A DNA stretch of 64,000 nucleotides from the NCBI GenBank assembly GCA_913056235.1, contig CAJXMW010000001.1, positions 248,001 to 312,000 of the forward strand. The letters run 5' to 3'. Made by a program: the position numbers and the translations under genes. Of the stretch, positions 7,706 to 17,485 are shown piece after piece (within the stretch, counting starts at the first letter, position 1; each line of letters opens with the position of its first letter). The DNA comes from an uncultured Fodinibius sp. Lineage in GTDB: Bacteria > Bacteroidota > Rhodothermia > Balneolales > Balneolaceae. The notes under the pieces are model-generated. The model saw nothing but the letters and a program-made list of their open reading frames with translations, searched no databases and was not told the origin of the DNA.

Positions 7706-9286
7706 ATGGGATCACGAGTTCACATTATCCAACTACTGTGTATTAGCTTGTTTTTAGTAATGACTGCTTGTAAAGATAGTACGATTTTACAACATAATGA
7801 TACCCCCCCCGGATGATCAACAACTGGTAAAATCTGCTGAATACCAGGACACGCTGAAAGAATCGAACAATCGCTATATTATTATGTTTAAAGAACAACC
7901 GCCAGGTATTGCAAACTCCCAAGCAGCCCAGCAAGCGGTTGAGAAAACAAACACCATTCTTTCTAGCCTTAATATTCCTCGGGATTCGCTAATTCATCAA
8001 TACAAGTGGGCAACACAAGGGTTTGCAGGTCGATTTTCAAATGAACAAGTAAAACAGCTAAGAGAACATCCATTGATTGGTCATGTTTTTAAAGATTATG
8101 TTGCAAAAGCTATACAGGTAAGTTCAAAATCAACATTTACCAAAACAAGTTTTTCTGCTAACCAGACCACACCCTGGGGGATAAGTTATGTCAACGGTCC
8201 TTTGGAAGATCCAGGGAATACAGCCTGGGTGCTAGATACCGGTGTAGATTTAGACCATCCGGAATTGAATGTTAATACAAACCTGAGCACTTCTTTTGTA
8301 GACAACGAAAATGCAGATGATGATCTAGGACATGGGACATATGTTGCTGGTATTATAGCAGCCAAAGACAACACAGAAGATATTGTTGGGATAGCTCCCG
8401 GTGCAACAGTTGTCTCCGTTCGGGTTTGTGAGGATACAGGAGATTGTTGGACTAGCGATGTAAAGGCCGGAGTTGAATATGTGGCTAATGAATTTTCTCA
8501 AGGTGATGTTGTCAATCTCAGTTTAGGATGGGATACAGATGGTTCAGATCCTAGTGTTGATATACCTCTTCCAACCTTAGAAAATAGCATACTACGGCAG
8601 CCAATAACGGATTGAAGTTTGCTATAGCCGCGGGAAATGACAGTGAGAACACAAATAATCAATCTCCTGCTCGTTTAAATCATAGTAACATATGGACCGT
8701 TTCGGCATTTGATAATACTGGTGATTTTGCCTCATTTTCCAATTATGGAAATCCACCGGTTGATTATGCTGGGCCCGGCGTCAGTGTCCCATCTCTACAT
8801 ATTGGTGGAGGTTGGGGCTACGGCTTCTCTAACGGTAGTGATGATGGCACATCATATGCTGCCCCACATATAGCCGGTTTACTGTTGGTTAACCCAAACA
8901 ATATTGCAGCAGATAGTACAGTCGATAATGATCCAGACAGTAATGCAGATCCAATTGCTATTTACGACTTTCCTTTGGAGGTATCGATAACAGGACCTGG
9001 AACGTTAAATTCTGGATCGCAAGGTACCTGGACAGCTGTTCCTGATAATGCTGAGGGTACGGTTAGTTACCAATGGTATTATAAAGTCGACCGTAACGAC
9101 AGTTGGCATGCAGCCGGAAGCAACTCTGACACGTTTTCTTATACCTTCTTTAATACGAGTTCCTCCGTAAATACGGCCGGCGTCAAGGTTGATATTTCGA
9201 GCAGCGGTAAACAGGCAACGTACTCCAAAGATGTCGCCGTTTCCCCCGGTGGCGATGATTGCGATGATGTAATCATCTGTAAGTAA
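7706..9286 (+). pseudogene. subtilisin-like (S8) protease lipoprotein, interrupted by two frameshifts
   Basis: A good ribosome site (AGAGGAG, 7694-7700) precedes ATG 7706, which opens a lipoprotein signal ending LVMTAC. After 36 residues this frame stops at 7814 because of an 8-C run (7803-7810); removing one C joins it to the frame that carries an inhibitor-I9-like propeptide (NRYIIMFKEQPPG), the catalytic Asp (VLDTGVDLDHPE) and the His (GHGTYVAGIIAA). That frame stops at about 8613. The third part, back in the first frame, carries FAIAAGND and the Ser motif GTSYAAPHIAG, then a C-terminal Ig-like region. One extra base near 8598 would give ILRAANNGLKFAIAAGND. As written, no single frame encodes an active enzyme. 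It could be decay, phase variation or assembly error. Confidence 0.8.
7803..7810 (+). repeat. poly-C (C8) homopolymer tract at the frameshift point
   Basis: Eight consecutive C residues lie just after the lipoprotein signal of the broken subtilase. With C7 the signal and propeptide frames join; with C8 translation ends 36 codons after the start. Confidence 0.9.
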
Positions 9287-9325
9287 TTCTCAAGTATCGA
9301 AAGCTTGGAAAGTCTGACACTACCA

Positions 9326-9361
9326 AACCTGCCAGGATTCTGGATCCTGGCAGGTTTTTTA
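9326..9361 (+). terminator. terminator after the subtilase pseudogene
   Basis: The perfect 13-bp arms AACCTGCCAGGAT (9326-9338) and ATCCTGGCAGGTT (9344-9356) have a 5-nt loop and are followed by T residues. Confidence 0.85.
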
Positions 9362-9412
9362 ATTAACAAATCCGCGGTACTACGAAATGACTGGAACTTT
9401 GATATTCCTCAT

Positions 9413-9445
9413 CATCAGATGACAAACCCAATTATCAGATAAGGA
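9413..9445 (+). repeat. partial copy C of the 95-nt repeat (right half)
   Basis: CATCAGATGACAAACCC and the following bases to AAGGA match positions 63-95 of copies A and B with about 4-5 mismatches in 33. It ends 4 bp before the stop codon of the minus-strand EamA transporter. Confidence 0.6.
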
Positions 9446-9449
9446 GGGA

Positions 9450-10343
9450 TTATTCTTTAGATTTCCGCCTCCAGGTAAGTCCAACGCCAGCTAAAATAAT
9501 AATCATGGCAATGATGGACGTCACCGGCGGCAGCTCGGCAAAGAGGAAAAAGGCCAGCACAGAAGCAAAAAGTGGCTCGACCAAAATCAGGGTAGAAAGA
9601 AGAGTCGGCGATACATACTTGACGGCGTAGTTCATGGAACCGTGGCCCAGTATCTGCGGACCAAAGGCAAGTCCGGCCCCGGCCCAGACGCCTATGGTGG
9701 AGATATTGAGCAAATCTTTTCCCAGCACAATAGCAATCAGCAGACAGGCTGCAGCAGCATAGAAGTAGACAGGAAAAACGTAATCGATCCACTCTCTTTT
9801 TTTGCGGATTTGTTGGCCAATCAACAGGTACACCACAAAAATAACAGCGGCCGTCAAGGCCAGGAAGTTGCCGAACAGCGGATCGGCAAAATCCTGCTCG
9901 ATCTGACTGTCGGATATGCCCAGTAGAAGCGAACCGCCAAAGGCCAAAATCACACCTATCCACGTTGTTTTAGCAAAACCGCGTTTAAACCAAAGGCGTT
10001 CGACCAAAATCATAATGATCGGGTGGATGGTAACCAGCACGGATGCCGAAGCCACGGAAGTGTAATAAAGGGATGAGATCCAGCAGGTAAAGTGCAGTCC
10101 CAGGCATACACCTGAAAGGGCAATCCAGAGACGCTCTTTGCCCTTGCCCTCGCGTTGCTCAGAGCTGCGCATCCAGAGCCAGAACGGCAGCAGCATACCA
10201 GCAGCAAACACGGTGCGATAGACGACCAGCACCAAGGGGGAGGTGTTCGGCGCAAAGCGAACAAGAATAGGGGCAAATCCAAAAGCCGTAAGCCCGGCCA
10301 ACAATACAGCCAATACTTTGACTTTGGGATAGTCATCAGCCAT
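9450..10343 (-). CDS. EamA/DMT-family transporter
   Basis: This 297-residue inner-membrane protein has about ten hydrophobic segments arranged as two EamA repeats, the drug/metabolite transporter architecture. Typical features include the start region LAGLTAFGFAPILVRFA, the helix LGLHFTCWISSLYYTSVASA and the second-repeat LSTLILVEPLFASVLAFFLFAELP. Family members export amino acids, metabolites or drugs; the substrate is not predictable. A second EamA gene lies at 31680-32588. The upstream DUF4293 gene is on the same strand with a 34-bp gap, so the two may be co-transcribed. Confidence 0.85.
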   Translation of the reverse strand: MADDYPKVKVLAVLLAGLTAFGFAPILVRFAPNTSPLVLVVYRTVFAAGMLLPFWLWMRSSEQREGKGKERLWIALSGVCLGLHFTCWISSLYYTSVASASVLVTIHPIIMILVERLWFKRGFAKTTWIGVILAFGGSLLLGISDSQIEQDFADPLFGNFLALTAAVIFVVYLLIGQQIRKKREWIDYVFPVYFYAAAACLLIAIVLGKDLLNISTIGVWAGAGLAFGPQILGHGSMNYAVKYVSPTLLSTLILVEPLFASVLAFFLFAELPPVTSIIAMIIILAGVGLTWRRKSKE

Positions 10344-10377
10344 AAGATAGGGACAAAGAAATTGGGATTATACCAGC

Positions 10378-10785
10378 CTATCGGATGCGATCCATTGATT
10401 TGACCAGCTCGATGTCGTCTTTGATTTTTTTGCGGGCATATAGTTGAGCAACAAATGCCAGGAGAAGCAGTCCCAAGCCGATGGTTTCATCCCAGAGATA
10501 GGTGCCAAAACCACCGAGCGAGATATATATGCCTAGCCCAAAACCAAAAGCAACCACTTGCGGAATGAGTAGGCGCCCTACCCATCGAAGTTGATTATTG
10601 CGATTCTTGTACAGAAAAATACAACCAAGGGAGGCCATCATGGCGATGGTTAACACGATTGCAAAGGTGATGCCTACCCATCCTCGCGGATCATTCACAG
10701 CATGGCTATACAGAGCGTTGAAAAAGACGCTGCCGTCCAGTAGAAATGCTAGGAAAAGTAAGACTGACTGAATACGTTGAATCAC
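10378..10785 (-). CDS. DUF4293-like integral membrane protein
   Basis: The protein has 135 residues and four predicted hydrophobic segments. The opening MIQRIQSVLLFLAF and the four-helix layout fit DUF4293, a family I know mainly from Bacteroidota-type genomes; its function is unknown. The start codon is GTG at 10785. The C-terminal tail (ARKKIKDDIELVKSMDRIR) is charged and probably cytoplasmic. It lies upstream of, and codirectional with, the EamA gene. Confidence 0.7.
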   Translation of the reverse strand: MIQRIQSVLLFLAFLLDGSVFFNALYSHAVNDPRGWVGITFAIVLTIAMMASLGCIFLYKNRNNQLRWVGRLLIPQVVAFGFGLGIYISLGGFGTYLWDETIGLGLLLLAFVAQLYARKKIKDDIELVKSMDRIR

Positions 10786-10926
10786 GACGTAAGACTATAA
10801 TTTGATTGGTATTAAATCCGATTGGCAAAGATACAATTTTTTACAGAGCCGGTCATCCCAAATCATTTGATAAATCTCCGGCACTTTGAAGGGGCGGAAA
10901 CTTTTGAAGCCCTAGCTTATTGAAGT

Positions 10927-11021
10927 GGGTATAATCTTCATCCGATTTCTAGGGTTGAAGTCGGACGAATGCTGGTGCCCCATATACTCATCAGATGGCA
11001 AGACCAGTCATCCAATGAGGA
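10927..11021 (+). repeat. 95-nt interspersed repeat, copy B
   Basis: Full-length, gap-free match to copy A (6402-6496). Two imperfect hairpins are conserved: TTCATCCGA..TCGGACGAA in the left half, and CATCAGATGGC..GTCATCCAATG in the right half. Confidence 0.8.
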
Positions 11022-11185
11022 AGTACGACGATTTAAGGCCGAGGAGCAAGCCATAAATAAAAATTTCTCACTTTCGCTCGAAATGAACACTTGGTCCTAA
11101 CAACCTGTGATCGGGAATTCAACTCCCTCAGAGCTGAGACAACAATGAACTGTCGCAAGTTTGTAATTTGTAACAGAAAGTTTGG

Positions 11186-11225
11186 CCAAAAAACTCTGAA
11201 AGGGTTCCGAACCCTTTCAGAGTTT
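11186..11225 (-). terminator. terminator of the tolC-adaptor-RND operon
   Basis: This is a 17-bp perfect inverted repeat, arms AAACTCTGAAAGGGTTC (11191-11207) and 11209-11225, with a one-base centre. On the minus strand it is followed by GTTTTTT-like sequence and lies 13 bp past the RND stop. Confidence 0.85.
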
Positions 11226-11237
11226 CAAGCGAAATTA

Positions 11238-14200
11238 CTACGACGTCACTGTACCTTCGGTATCGTGATGTTTTCTCTGATTGCCGTTGGCGTTGGGCGA
11301 TTCGACAATGATACCGGGATCCCGGTCGTCGAAGAAGAACAAGTTCACTTTACGTCGTCCTTTTTCAAATAAGTAGTATAGCACAGGCACCAGAATAAGC
11401 GTTAAGAAGGTTGCGAATATGAGCCCGTTGATCACAGCCACAGCCATGGGACCCCACCAAGCTGCCTGCTCCCCACCCCAGTAGAGGTATTCCCCAATGT
11501 TACCAAAGAATTCGGCCGGTGCACTCACCAGCGTAATAAAATCGAGGTTAAAACCTATGGCCAGCGGTACCAGCCCGAGCGTAGTCGTCAGAGCCGTAAG
11601 AATCACGGGTCGGAAACGGACCTTACCCCCTTGTACCAGAGCTTCATAAAGCGGCATGTTATCGCGCGTTCGCAGGATATCGATGTAGTCGATTAACACA
11701 ATAGCGTTATTAACCACCACACCAGCTAGCGAAATCACCCCGATCCCGGTCATGATAATCACGAACGGCATCTGGAAGATCACCAGTCCAAAAAAGACCC
11801 CTGCCGTTGACATCACTACAGAGGTCATCACAATAAAGGGCTTGCTGATTGAGTTAAATTGCGAAATCAGAATAAAGGCAATGAGGAACAGCGCAATCAG
11901 AAACGCCATCGACAGGAAGTCGATCGCTTCCTGCTGATCCTCTTGCTGACCCGTCCAGTTTGCATCATAGCCGCTGGGCATTTCATTAGAGATGTAATCA
12001 TCCAGCACGGTCTGAACCTCCTGAAGTACCGCATTGGCATTATAGCTGGACCGCACATCCGCCATTACCGTGACAACACGCTCCTGATCTTTGTGCTTGA
12101 TACCGCCAAGGCCTTCGCGGTTCTCCCACGAAGCAACACTAGACAGCGGCACCTGACGTCCTTCATCTCCTACAATGTGCAGATCCTGCAGGGCACTCAG
12201 ATCATTTCGGTATTGCTTATCCAGTCGCACGGTAATATCGTATTCATCCTTTCCATCACGATATTGGGAGGCTTCCACACCATTGATGGCCTGACGAACG
12301 GTACTACCAATATCCTGTGTAGAGAGCCCATAAACGGCTGCCTTTTCACGATCTACATTTACGCGGACCTCGGGACTCGGTTCGGGAAGATCAGTCTCTA
12401 GGCCATCAAGCTTGCTGTAAACGGGATCATTTTCAAGGATGGTAAGTACCCGCTCGGAAATTTTCTGGAGCTGCGTCATTTCTTTTCCCGAAATCTCCAG
12501 ATTAATCGGCTTGCCTGATGGTGGACCCTGCTGTGGCTCCTCGACCGTAAGCTGAGCACCGGCAATACCTTTCCCAAAATTACTACGTGCATACTCCATC
12601 AGTTCAAAAGTAGTTCCTTCGCGCTCTTGGTAATCCTTAAAGTTTAGTACGACGGTTCCCAGGTGTGCCGAACTACCCTGATTGGAACCCGGACCGGAAG
12701 TAATCGCTGAACCCGCTGTACTGAGCACCGATTCCACATCCCCACTGTTAGGGATATTGGGCACTTTCCGCTCCACTTCATCCACTATTGATCTCGTAAA
12801 TTCCACATTAGTGCCCACAGGGGCTTCGATCTGCACGTACGCCCGCGCCGGTGGGATATCTTCAGGGAAATACTCGATCCCGGGATTAAACATGCCAAAG
12901 ACAACAAAACTAGAAACCAAAACCAGGACAGAAATTCCGACGATGGTTTTGCCGTGATCCAGAGACCAGCGCAAAGTAGCCTCATACTTTTGCAGCACTT
13001 TGGGCAATCCTTCTTGTTGCCACCAGTTACCCAATGGACTCATCACATAGCGGTTGGCCAGCCAGAGGATTAGTCCCGCCACAATCAACATCGACCAGGT
13101 AAGCACGCTGTTAAACAGCCCAACCAACAGCAACAGCCCGGCGAAACCAGAAAGCACCCACTTCCCTTTACGCGTCATCTTGGGCTTATTTGAGCCATCA
13201 GCTTGGTCGAGATTCATAAAGAGCGCACATAACACCGGATTAATTACAAGCGCCACAAATAGAGAACTACTCAGCGTAATAATCAGTGTTTGGGGCAGAT
13301 ATCCCATAAACTCACCTACCACACCGGGCCAGAACAACAACGGGAAGAACGCACCTAGGGTTGTAAGTGTACCTGAAATGATGGGAACAGCCACCTCTCC
13401 GGTTCCCTTTTTCGCCGCGGTAAAGTTGTCAAAACCTTCTTCCAGATAGCGATAAATATTTTCCACCACCACAATGGCATTATCCACGAGCATACCGAGC
13501 GCCAGGATCAACGAAAACAGCACAATCATGTTCATGGTCATGCCCAGCGCGCTAATGATGATAAAGGACAAAAACATCGACATGGGGATGGCTACGCCCA
13601 CAAACGACGCATTACGCACCCCGAGGAAAAAGAGCAAAATACCTACCACCAGCAGCAAGCCAGAAATAATATTGTTCTCCAGGCTGCTCACCATTGAATT
13701 TATATCCTTACTCTGATCCGAGGTAATCTCGAAGTTAGTCGTGGGTGGCAGGCTCGGCAGCTCTTTATCCAAGATAGATTTTACTGCTGAAGAGGTTTCA
13801 AGAATATTTTCACCGCTTCGCTTCACAATCGAAAGCGAAATAACGGGATCATTGTTCAACTCGGCATAGGTTTCGCGCTCCTTAAACCCAAACTTTACAT
13901 CTGCAAGATCACGGATGTAAATGGGCTTGTCGTCGGGCGCATCGATAACAATATCTTCGATGGGATCAACCGACTCAAATTCACCCGGCACACGGAGCAA
14001 AAACTTCTTGTTGCCCACCTCAATATTACCACCGGGCACCGTCACGTTCTCTCGCTGGATAGCAGCAATGATGTCCCCAAAACTCAGGCCGTAGTACTTC
14101 ATTTTGGGCAGGTCCACATCCACTTTAATTTCGCGTTCCAGGCCACCCGCTAAATTGACCTCCAGCACAGAGGGAATGCTTTCTATTTGATCCTGCAGGT

Positions 14201-14744
14201 CTTCGGCAATCTCCTTGAGTTCTACAAGTCCATATTGGCCGGACACGTTGACCTGCATAATCGGAAATTCTGAAAAGTTTATTTCCTGAATGACTGGATC
14301 TTCGGCCTCCGATGGCAGCTCGGGCTTTGCCAGGTCCACCTTTTCGCGTACCTTTTGCATGGCATCATCGATATCTACATCCGAGTTAAATTCCATGTTG
14401 ATATTGGAATATCCCTCGGCTGATGTTGAATTCATCTCTTTGATATCAGAAATTCCGCTCAACTCTTCTTCAAGCTTGCGCGTCACCAGGCTCTCCATGT
14501 CCTCGGGCGATACCCCGGGATAGGTGGTAATCACCATGATATTGGGAATCGTAATATCCGGTGAAGACTCCTTGGGGATATTCAAATAAGACTGAACGCC
14601 CATAATGGCTACCAACACAATCAGCACCAGCACGCTGATACGATTGTTGATCGAGTACGAAGACAACCCAAACTCTTTTTGATTGGCCGATCCGCTCTTG
14701 CCATTTCCGGCTATATTTTGATTTGAAGACTCTAAGTTGTCCAT
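11238..14744 (-). CDS. RND-family efflux pump permease (AcrB/MMPL-like)
   Basis: This 1168-residue inner-membrane protein is the proton-driven pump of a tripartite exporter. The N-terminal helix is followed by porter-domain motifs (VTRKLEEELSGISDIKEMNS), the proton-relay helix LGMLVDNAIVVVENIYR with its Asp, and a C-terminal repeat with GVVVNNAIVLIDYID. It is longer than AcrB (about 1050) because of an inserted helical hairpin after the first helix bundle (around WVLSGFAGLLLLVG) and an extra hydrophobic loop near the C-terminus. It is the last gene of the tetR-tolC-adaptor-RND cluster, 12 bp after the adaptor. Substrate is unknown; hydrophobic drugs or bile-like compounds are usual. Confidence 0.92.
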   Translation of the reverse strand: MDNLESSNQNIAGNGKSGSANQKEFGLSSYSINNRISVLVLIVLVAIMGVQSYLNIPKESSPDITIPNIMVITTYPGVSPEDMESLVTRKLEEELSGISDIKEMNSTSAEGYSNINMEFNSDVDIDDAMQKVREKVDLAKPELPSEAEDPVIQEINFSEFPIMQVNVSGQYGLVELKEIAEDLQDQIESIPSVLEVNLAGGLEREIKVDVDLPKMKYYGLSFGDIIAAIQRENVTVPGGNIEVGNKKFLLRVPGEFESVDPIEDIVIDAPDDKPIYIRDLADVKFGFKERETYAELNNDPVISLSIVKRSGENILETSSAVKSILDKELPSLPPTTNFEITSDQSKDINSMVSSLENNIISGLLLVVGILLFFLGVRNASFVGVAIPMSMFLSFIIISALGMTMNMIVLFSLILALGMLVDNAIVVVENIYRYLEEGFDNFTAAKKGTGEVAVPIISGTLTTLGAFFPLLFWPGVVGEFMGYLPQTLIITLSSSLFVALVINPVLCALFMNLDQADGSNKPKMTRKGKWVLSGFAGLLLLVGLFNSVLTWSMLIVAGLILWLANRYVMSPLGNWWQQEGLPKVLQKYEATLRWSLDHGKTIVGISVLVLVSSFVVFGMFNPGIEYFPEDIPPARAYVQIEAPVGTNVEFTRSIVDEVERKVPNIPNSGDVESVLSTAGSAITSGPGSNQGSSAHLGTVVLNFKDYQEREGTTFELMEYARSNFGKGIAGAQLTVEEPQQGPPSGKPINLEISGKEMTQLQKISERVLTILENDPVYSKLDGLETDLPEPSPEVRVNVDREKAAVYGLSTQDIGSTVRQAINGVEASQYRDGKDEYDITVRLDKQYRNDLSALQDLHIVGDEGRQVPLSSVASWENREGLGGIKHKDQERVVTVMADVRSSYNANAVLQEVQTVLDDYISNEMPSGYDANWTGQQEDQQEAIDFLSMAFLIALFLIAFILISQFNSISKPFIVMTSVVMSTAGVFFGLVIFQMPFVIIMTGIGVISLAGVVVNNAIVLIDYIDILRTRDNMPLYEALVQGGKVRFRPVILTALTTTLGLVPLAIGFNLDFITLVSAPAEFFGNIGEYLYWGGEQAAWWGPMAVAVINGLIFATFLTLILVPVLYYLFEKGRRKVNLFFFDDRDPGIIVESPNANGNQRKHHDTEGTVTS

Positions 14745-14756
14745 CCTTAAAATACC

Positions 14757-15842
14757 TTACGAATTTTGTTGAGCAATTTTGTCGTCTCTCGACTCTACAA
14801 TAGTCACCCGCATACCATCTTGCAGGAACGAAGAACCGACCGTTAGCAATTGGTCACCAGACTGCAGTCCTTCACGGATAATGACATTGTTTTTGTATGA
14901 CGAGCCGAGTGTCACAGGCTTCTTCCGTGCAATAGGCTTGCCTTCTTCATTTTCACCCAGTGTATACACTACATTTTTACCACCATCCTGATATATGTAC
15001 TCCTGCCCAATCACAATGGCATCATCCTCCTGAAGCGTTCTAATCATCACATTTGCTATCATATCTACTTTGTACTCTTGTACCTCATTGGGCAGCTTCA
15101 TTTTTACTTCAAACGTCCGGGCCTGCGGGCTAATGCTCTTTCCTACAAACGAAATCGGCAACTGCAACGTGTCGGCTCGCTGGAAATCAAACCAAGCCTG
15201 TGCTATGTCGCCCTTGTTTACAACATCAGAGTAAGTTGATGGCACTCCGGTTGAAATTTTTAGCTTGTTGGTCCCGATAAGACGCAGCAGTACAGCCCCG
15301 GGACTAGCCATTTCGCCTTCTTCCAGCAAAATATTTTCCACTGTTGCATCAAAGGGGGCATTCACGGTTGTCTTGGCAATATTTACTTTAACAGCCTCGA
15401 GCGATGCCTTGTTCTGCTCATAATTGTATTTTGCATTCAGATAATCGATTTCAGAACCCACGCTGTCCTGCTCGTACAGTCGTTTCAGTCGCTCGTAGTT
15501 CTCTTTAGCCTGCGTGGTAACTGCTTCCAATCTTTCTCTTTCACGGACGAGTTGGGAATCGTCGATTTTCAGGATAGGATCACCTTTTTGCACATCATCA
15601 CCTTGTTCCACAAAATACTTGGTAATACGGCCAGCCACTTCTGCCGAGATTCGCACGTCATTCTGTGCCTCAACAGTTCCCACCAGTTTCAGGTATCGTT
15701 CAAACGACTGCTCTTCAATAGTTTGTGTTTCAACATTGACTGTTTTTACCAGATCCCCTTCGGAGGTTTGCTGCTCTTCTGCAGAACAACCGGATAGCAA
15801 AATAACTGCTAAAATTCCTTTGAGTATTAATTGCTTATTCAT
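14757..15842 (-). CDS. RND efflux periplasmic adaptor lipoprotein (HlyD/MFP)
   Basis: The protein has 361 residues with a lipoprotein signal ending LLSGC (Cys19). It shows the adaptor order: lipoyl half (EVAGRITKYFVEQGDDVQKGDPILKIDD), an alpha-helical hairpin about 80-150, the second lipoyl half (APFDATVENILLEEGEMASPGAVL), then beta-barrel and membrane-proximal domains. It links the inner-membrane RND pump to the TolC channel. It lies 23 bp after tolC and 12 bp before the RND gene. Confidence 0.9.
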   Translation of the reverse strand: MNKQLILKGILAVILLSGCSAEEQQTSEGDLVKTVNVETQTIEEQSFERYLKLVGTVEAQNDVRISAEVAGRITKYFVEQGDDVQKGDPILKIDDSQLVRERERLEAVTTQAKENYERLKRLYEQDSVGSEIDYLNAKYNYEQNKASLEAVKVNIAKTTVNAPFDATVENILLEEGEMASPGAVLLRLIGTNKLKISTGVPSTYSDVVNKGDIAQAWFDFQRADTLQLPISFVGKSISPQARTFEVKMKLPNEVQEYKVDMIANVMIRTLQEDDAIVIGQEYIYQDGGKNVVYTLGENEEGKPIARKKPVTLGSSYKNNVIIREGLQSGDQLLTVGSSFLQDGMRVTIVESRDDKIAQQNS

Positions 15843-15865
15843 TGTATTGATTGTAATAATTGAAT

Positions 15866-17383
15866 TTAGTCGTTTAATGTCGGTCGATCGTTATCCACAA
15901 ACGGTACCATGCCAATAGCCTGATCGTACCGTGCCTTGGCTGACAAATAATTATACACCATTCGGGCGTAGTTGGCTTCGGCCTCCCGAAGCTGCAGCTC
16001 GGCATTGGTCACATCAAGTTGCGATCCCAGACCATTTTTGAGCCGGGCCTTGGCTCTTTCATATCCTTCGCGTGCCAACTCAAGGGCCTGCTCGCGGGCT
16101 GGGGCCGTTTCGATAGCCTGATTCAGCGACTCCCGCGCCGACTGAATTTCATTCTTGGCAGATCGCATAACCGCCCGTTTCTGCTCTTCAAGATCCTTTT
16201 TCTCAATTTGAGCAATATCCAGATCCGAACTTCGCTCGAAACCCTGGAATAGTGGCAAACTAAATGTAAAGCCCAAGGTCTGGGATCGAGCGCGAGTATC
16301 TTCTGAACCAAAGAAAACGGGATTCCCTGTTTGAGCTGCCGACCAATTAAGATTATAGTTGGCAGTAAGAGAAGGCAGAAATCGACTCTTGATTGCCTTT
16401 ATTTCTCGCTGCTTAAGTGCTTCCTGTTTTTCAAGCACACGGATATCTCCCCGTAAATTGGTAGCGAGATCGGTAATATTTGTTCGCCTTTCAAACTGAT
16501 AAGGCGTCATGCTATCTACCTGTTTAAGGTTTTTATTAATCTTCTTTATGGCCTGATCGGACGTAACATCAAAGGAATTTAAATCACCCTGAACCGAAAA
16601 TTCTAAATCCAGCGGAACTCCCAGCACCTCTTTTAAATCTCGATAAGCCTGATCAACAGCATAGCGGGCTTGTGTGAGTTGCGGACGCTGATTTTGAAGC
16701 TGAACTCTCACCTGAAGTACCGCATACTCATCAACGAGACCTGCTTTCAAACGAGCTTTATTTTCAGTCAAATTCTTTTCCAAGCGTTCAACGGTGGATT
16801 CCTGCAAGCGTAGCTGCTCTTCTGCAACCAGCACCTGGTAATAGGCTAGTCGGGCTTGGGTAACAATCTGTTGCGATGTAGCCCGCAAATTTTCGGCCTG
16901 TACCGCCTTGAATACTTTTGAGCTACTAATGCCCACGAAAGCTTCTCCACGAAATAAGGTCTGTTCAACAGAGAGTCCGCCCTGCCAATTATTATCAGTA
17001 CCAAATTGCAGAGGCACCAGTTCCCCGGCTGGTGCATTAGGATCAAAAAATTGTGCCGGCACAAAATTGACGGGAATTTCCAGGTTTCGAGTATATGTGG
17101 CTGAAGCTGAAACATCTGGGAGCACAGAGCTCCACGCTTTGGTGACCTGTTCATCTGCTATTTTTAGATCAAATAATGATCGTTTGATCTGGGAATTGTT
17201 GGCCAAAGAAACCTGTATAGCTTCGGTAAGCTTCAATACTTTCTGTGAGCCCATCGCATTCGAAATCGATGTAGTATCGGCTTCCTGGGCCTTAGCCGTA
17301 GTACCGACGAAACAAACAATCATCGTCAGCAAGACAACTGCTCTGGAAAGGGATCTAAAAGCAGTAGTAAAAGAATGTAACAT
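15866..17383 (-). CDS. TolC-family outer-membrane efflux channel
   Basis: The protein has 505 residues with an N-terminal signal peptide (cleavage probably after TTAKAQ). Two OEP repeats contain the long helices expected of a TolC channel, for example LRLQESTVERLEKNLTENKA and the late ARLKNGLGSQLDVTNAELQL. Three copies would form an outer-membrane exit duct for the adjacent RND pump. An inserted segment around residues 245-290 (SFDVTSDQAIKKINKN to RRTNI) separates the repeats. It is the first gene after tetR, and a palindromic operator sits 90 bp upstream at 17473-17485. Confidence 0.9.
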   Translation of the reverse strand: MLHSFTTAFRSLSRAVVLLTMIVCFVGTTAKAQEADTTSISNAMGSQKVLKLTEAIQVSLANNSQIKRSLFDLKIADEQVTKAWSSVLPDVSASATYTRNLEIPVNFVPAQFFDPNAPAGELVPLQFGTDNNWQGGLSVEQTLFRGEAFVGISSSKVFKAVQAENLRATSQQIVTQARLAYYQVLVAEEQLRLQESTVERLEKNLTENKARLKAGLVDEYAVLQVRVQLQNQRPQLTQARYAVDQAYRDLKEVLGVPLDLEFSVQGDLNSFDVTSDQAIKKINKNLKQVDSMTPYQFERRTNITDLATNLRGDIRVLEKQEALKQREIKAIKSRFLPSLTANYNLNWSAAQTGNPVFFGSEDTRARSQTLGFTFSLPLFQGFERSSDLDIAQIEKKDLEEQKRAVMRSAKNEIQSARESLNQAIETAPAREQALELAREGYERAKARLKNGLGSQLDVTNAELQLREAEANYARMVYNYLSAKARYDQAIGMVPFVDNDRPTLND

Positions 17384-17472
17384 ATCGCCGTTGGAATAAT
17401 TTTAAATTTTCTAAACTCTTTGTTTCCAAGAGCCGGGTTGTACGCCCTTGGATTTAACTTGTTTCAATCTTC

Positions 17473-17485
17473 TGACTGTCAGTCA
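17473..17485. promoter_or_regulatory. probable TetR operator upstream of tolC
   Basis: TGACTG-T-CAGTCA is a perfect 13-bp palindrome between tetR and tolC; its last bases form part of the tetR stop codon. A close match lies upstream of tetR at 18184-18196. Confidence 0.75.

Larger units (their letters stand above)
10786..11237. other. 452-bp intergenic region with repeats and a terminator
   Basis: No gene is seen. It contains a degraded CCGGCACTTTGAAG element (about 10878-10898), repeat copy B (10927-11021), about 170 bp with no recognised feature, and the terminator of the RND operon (11186-11225). Confidence 0.55.
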
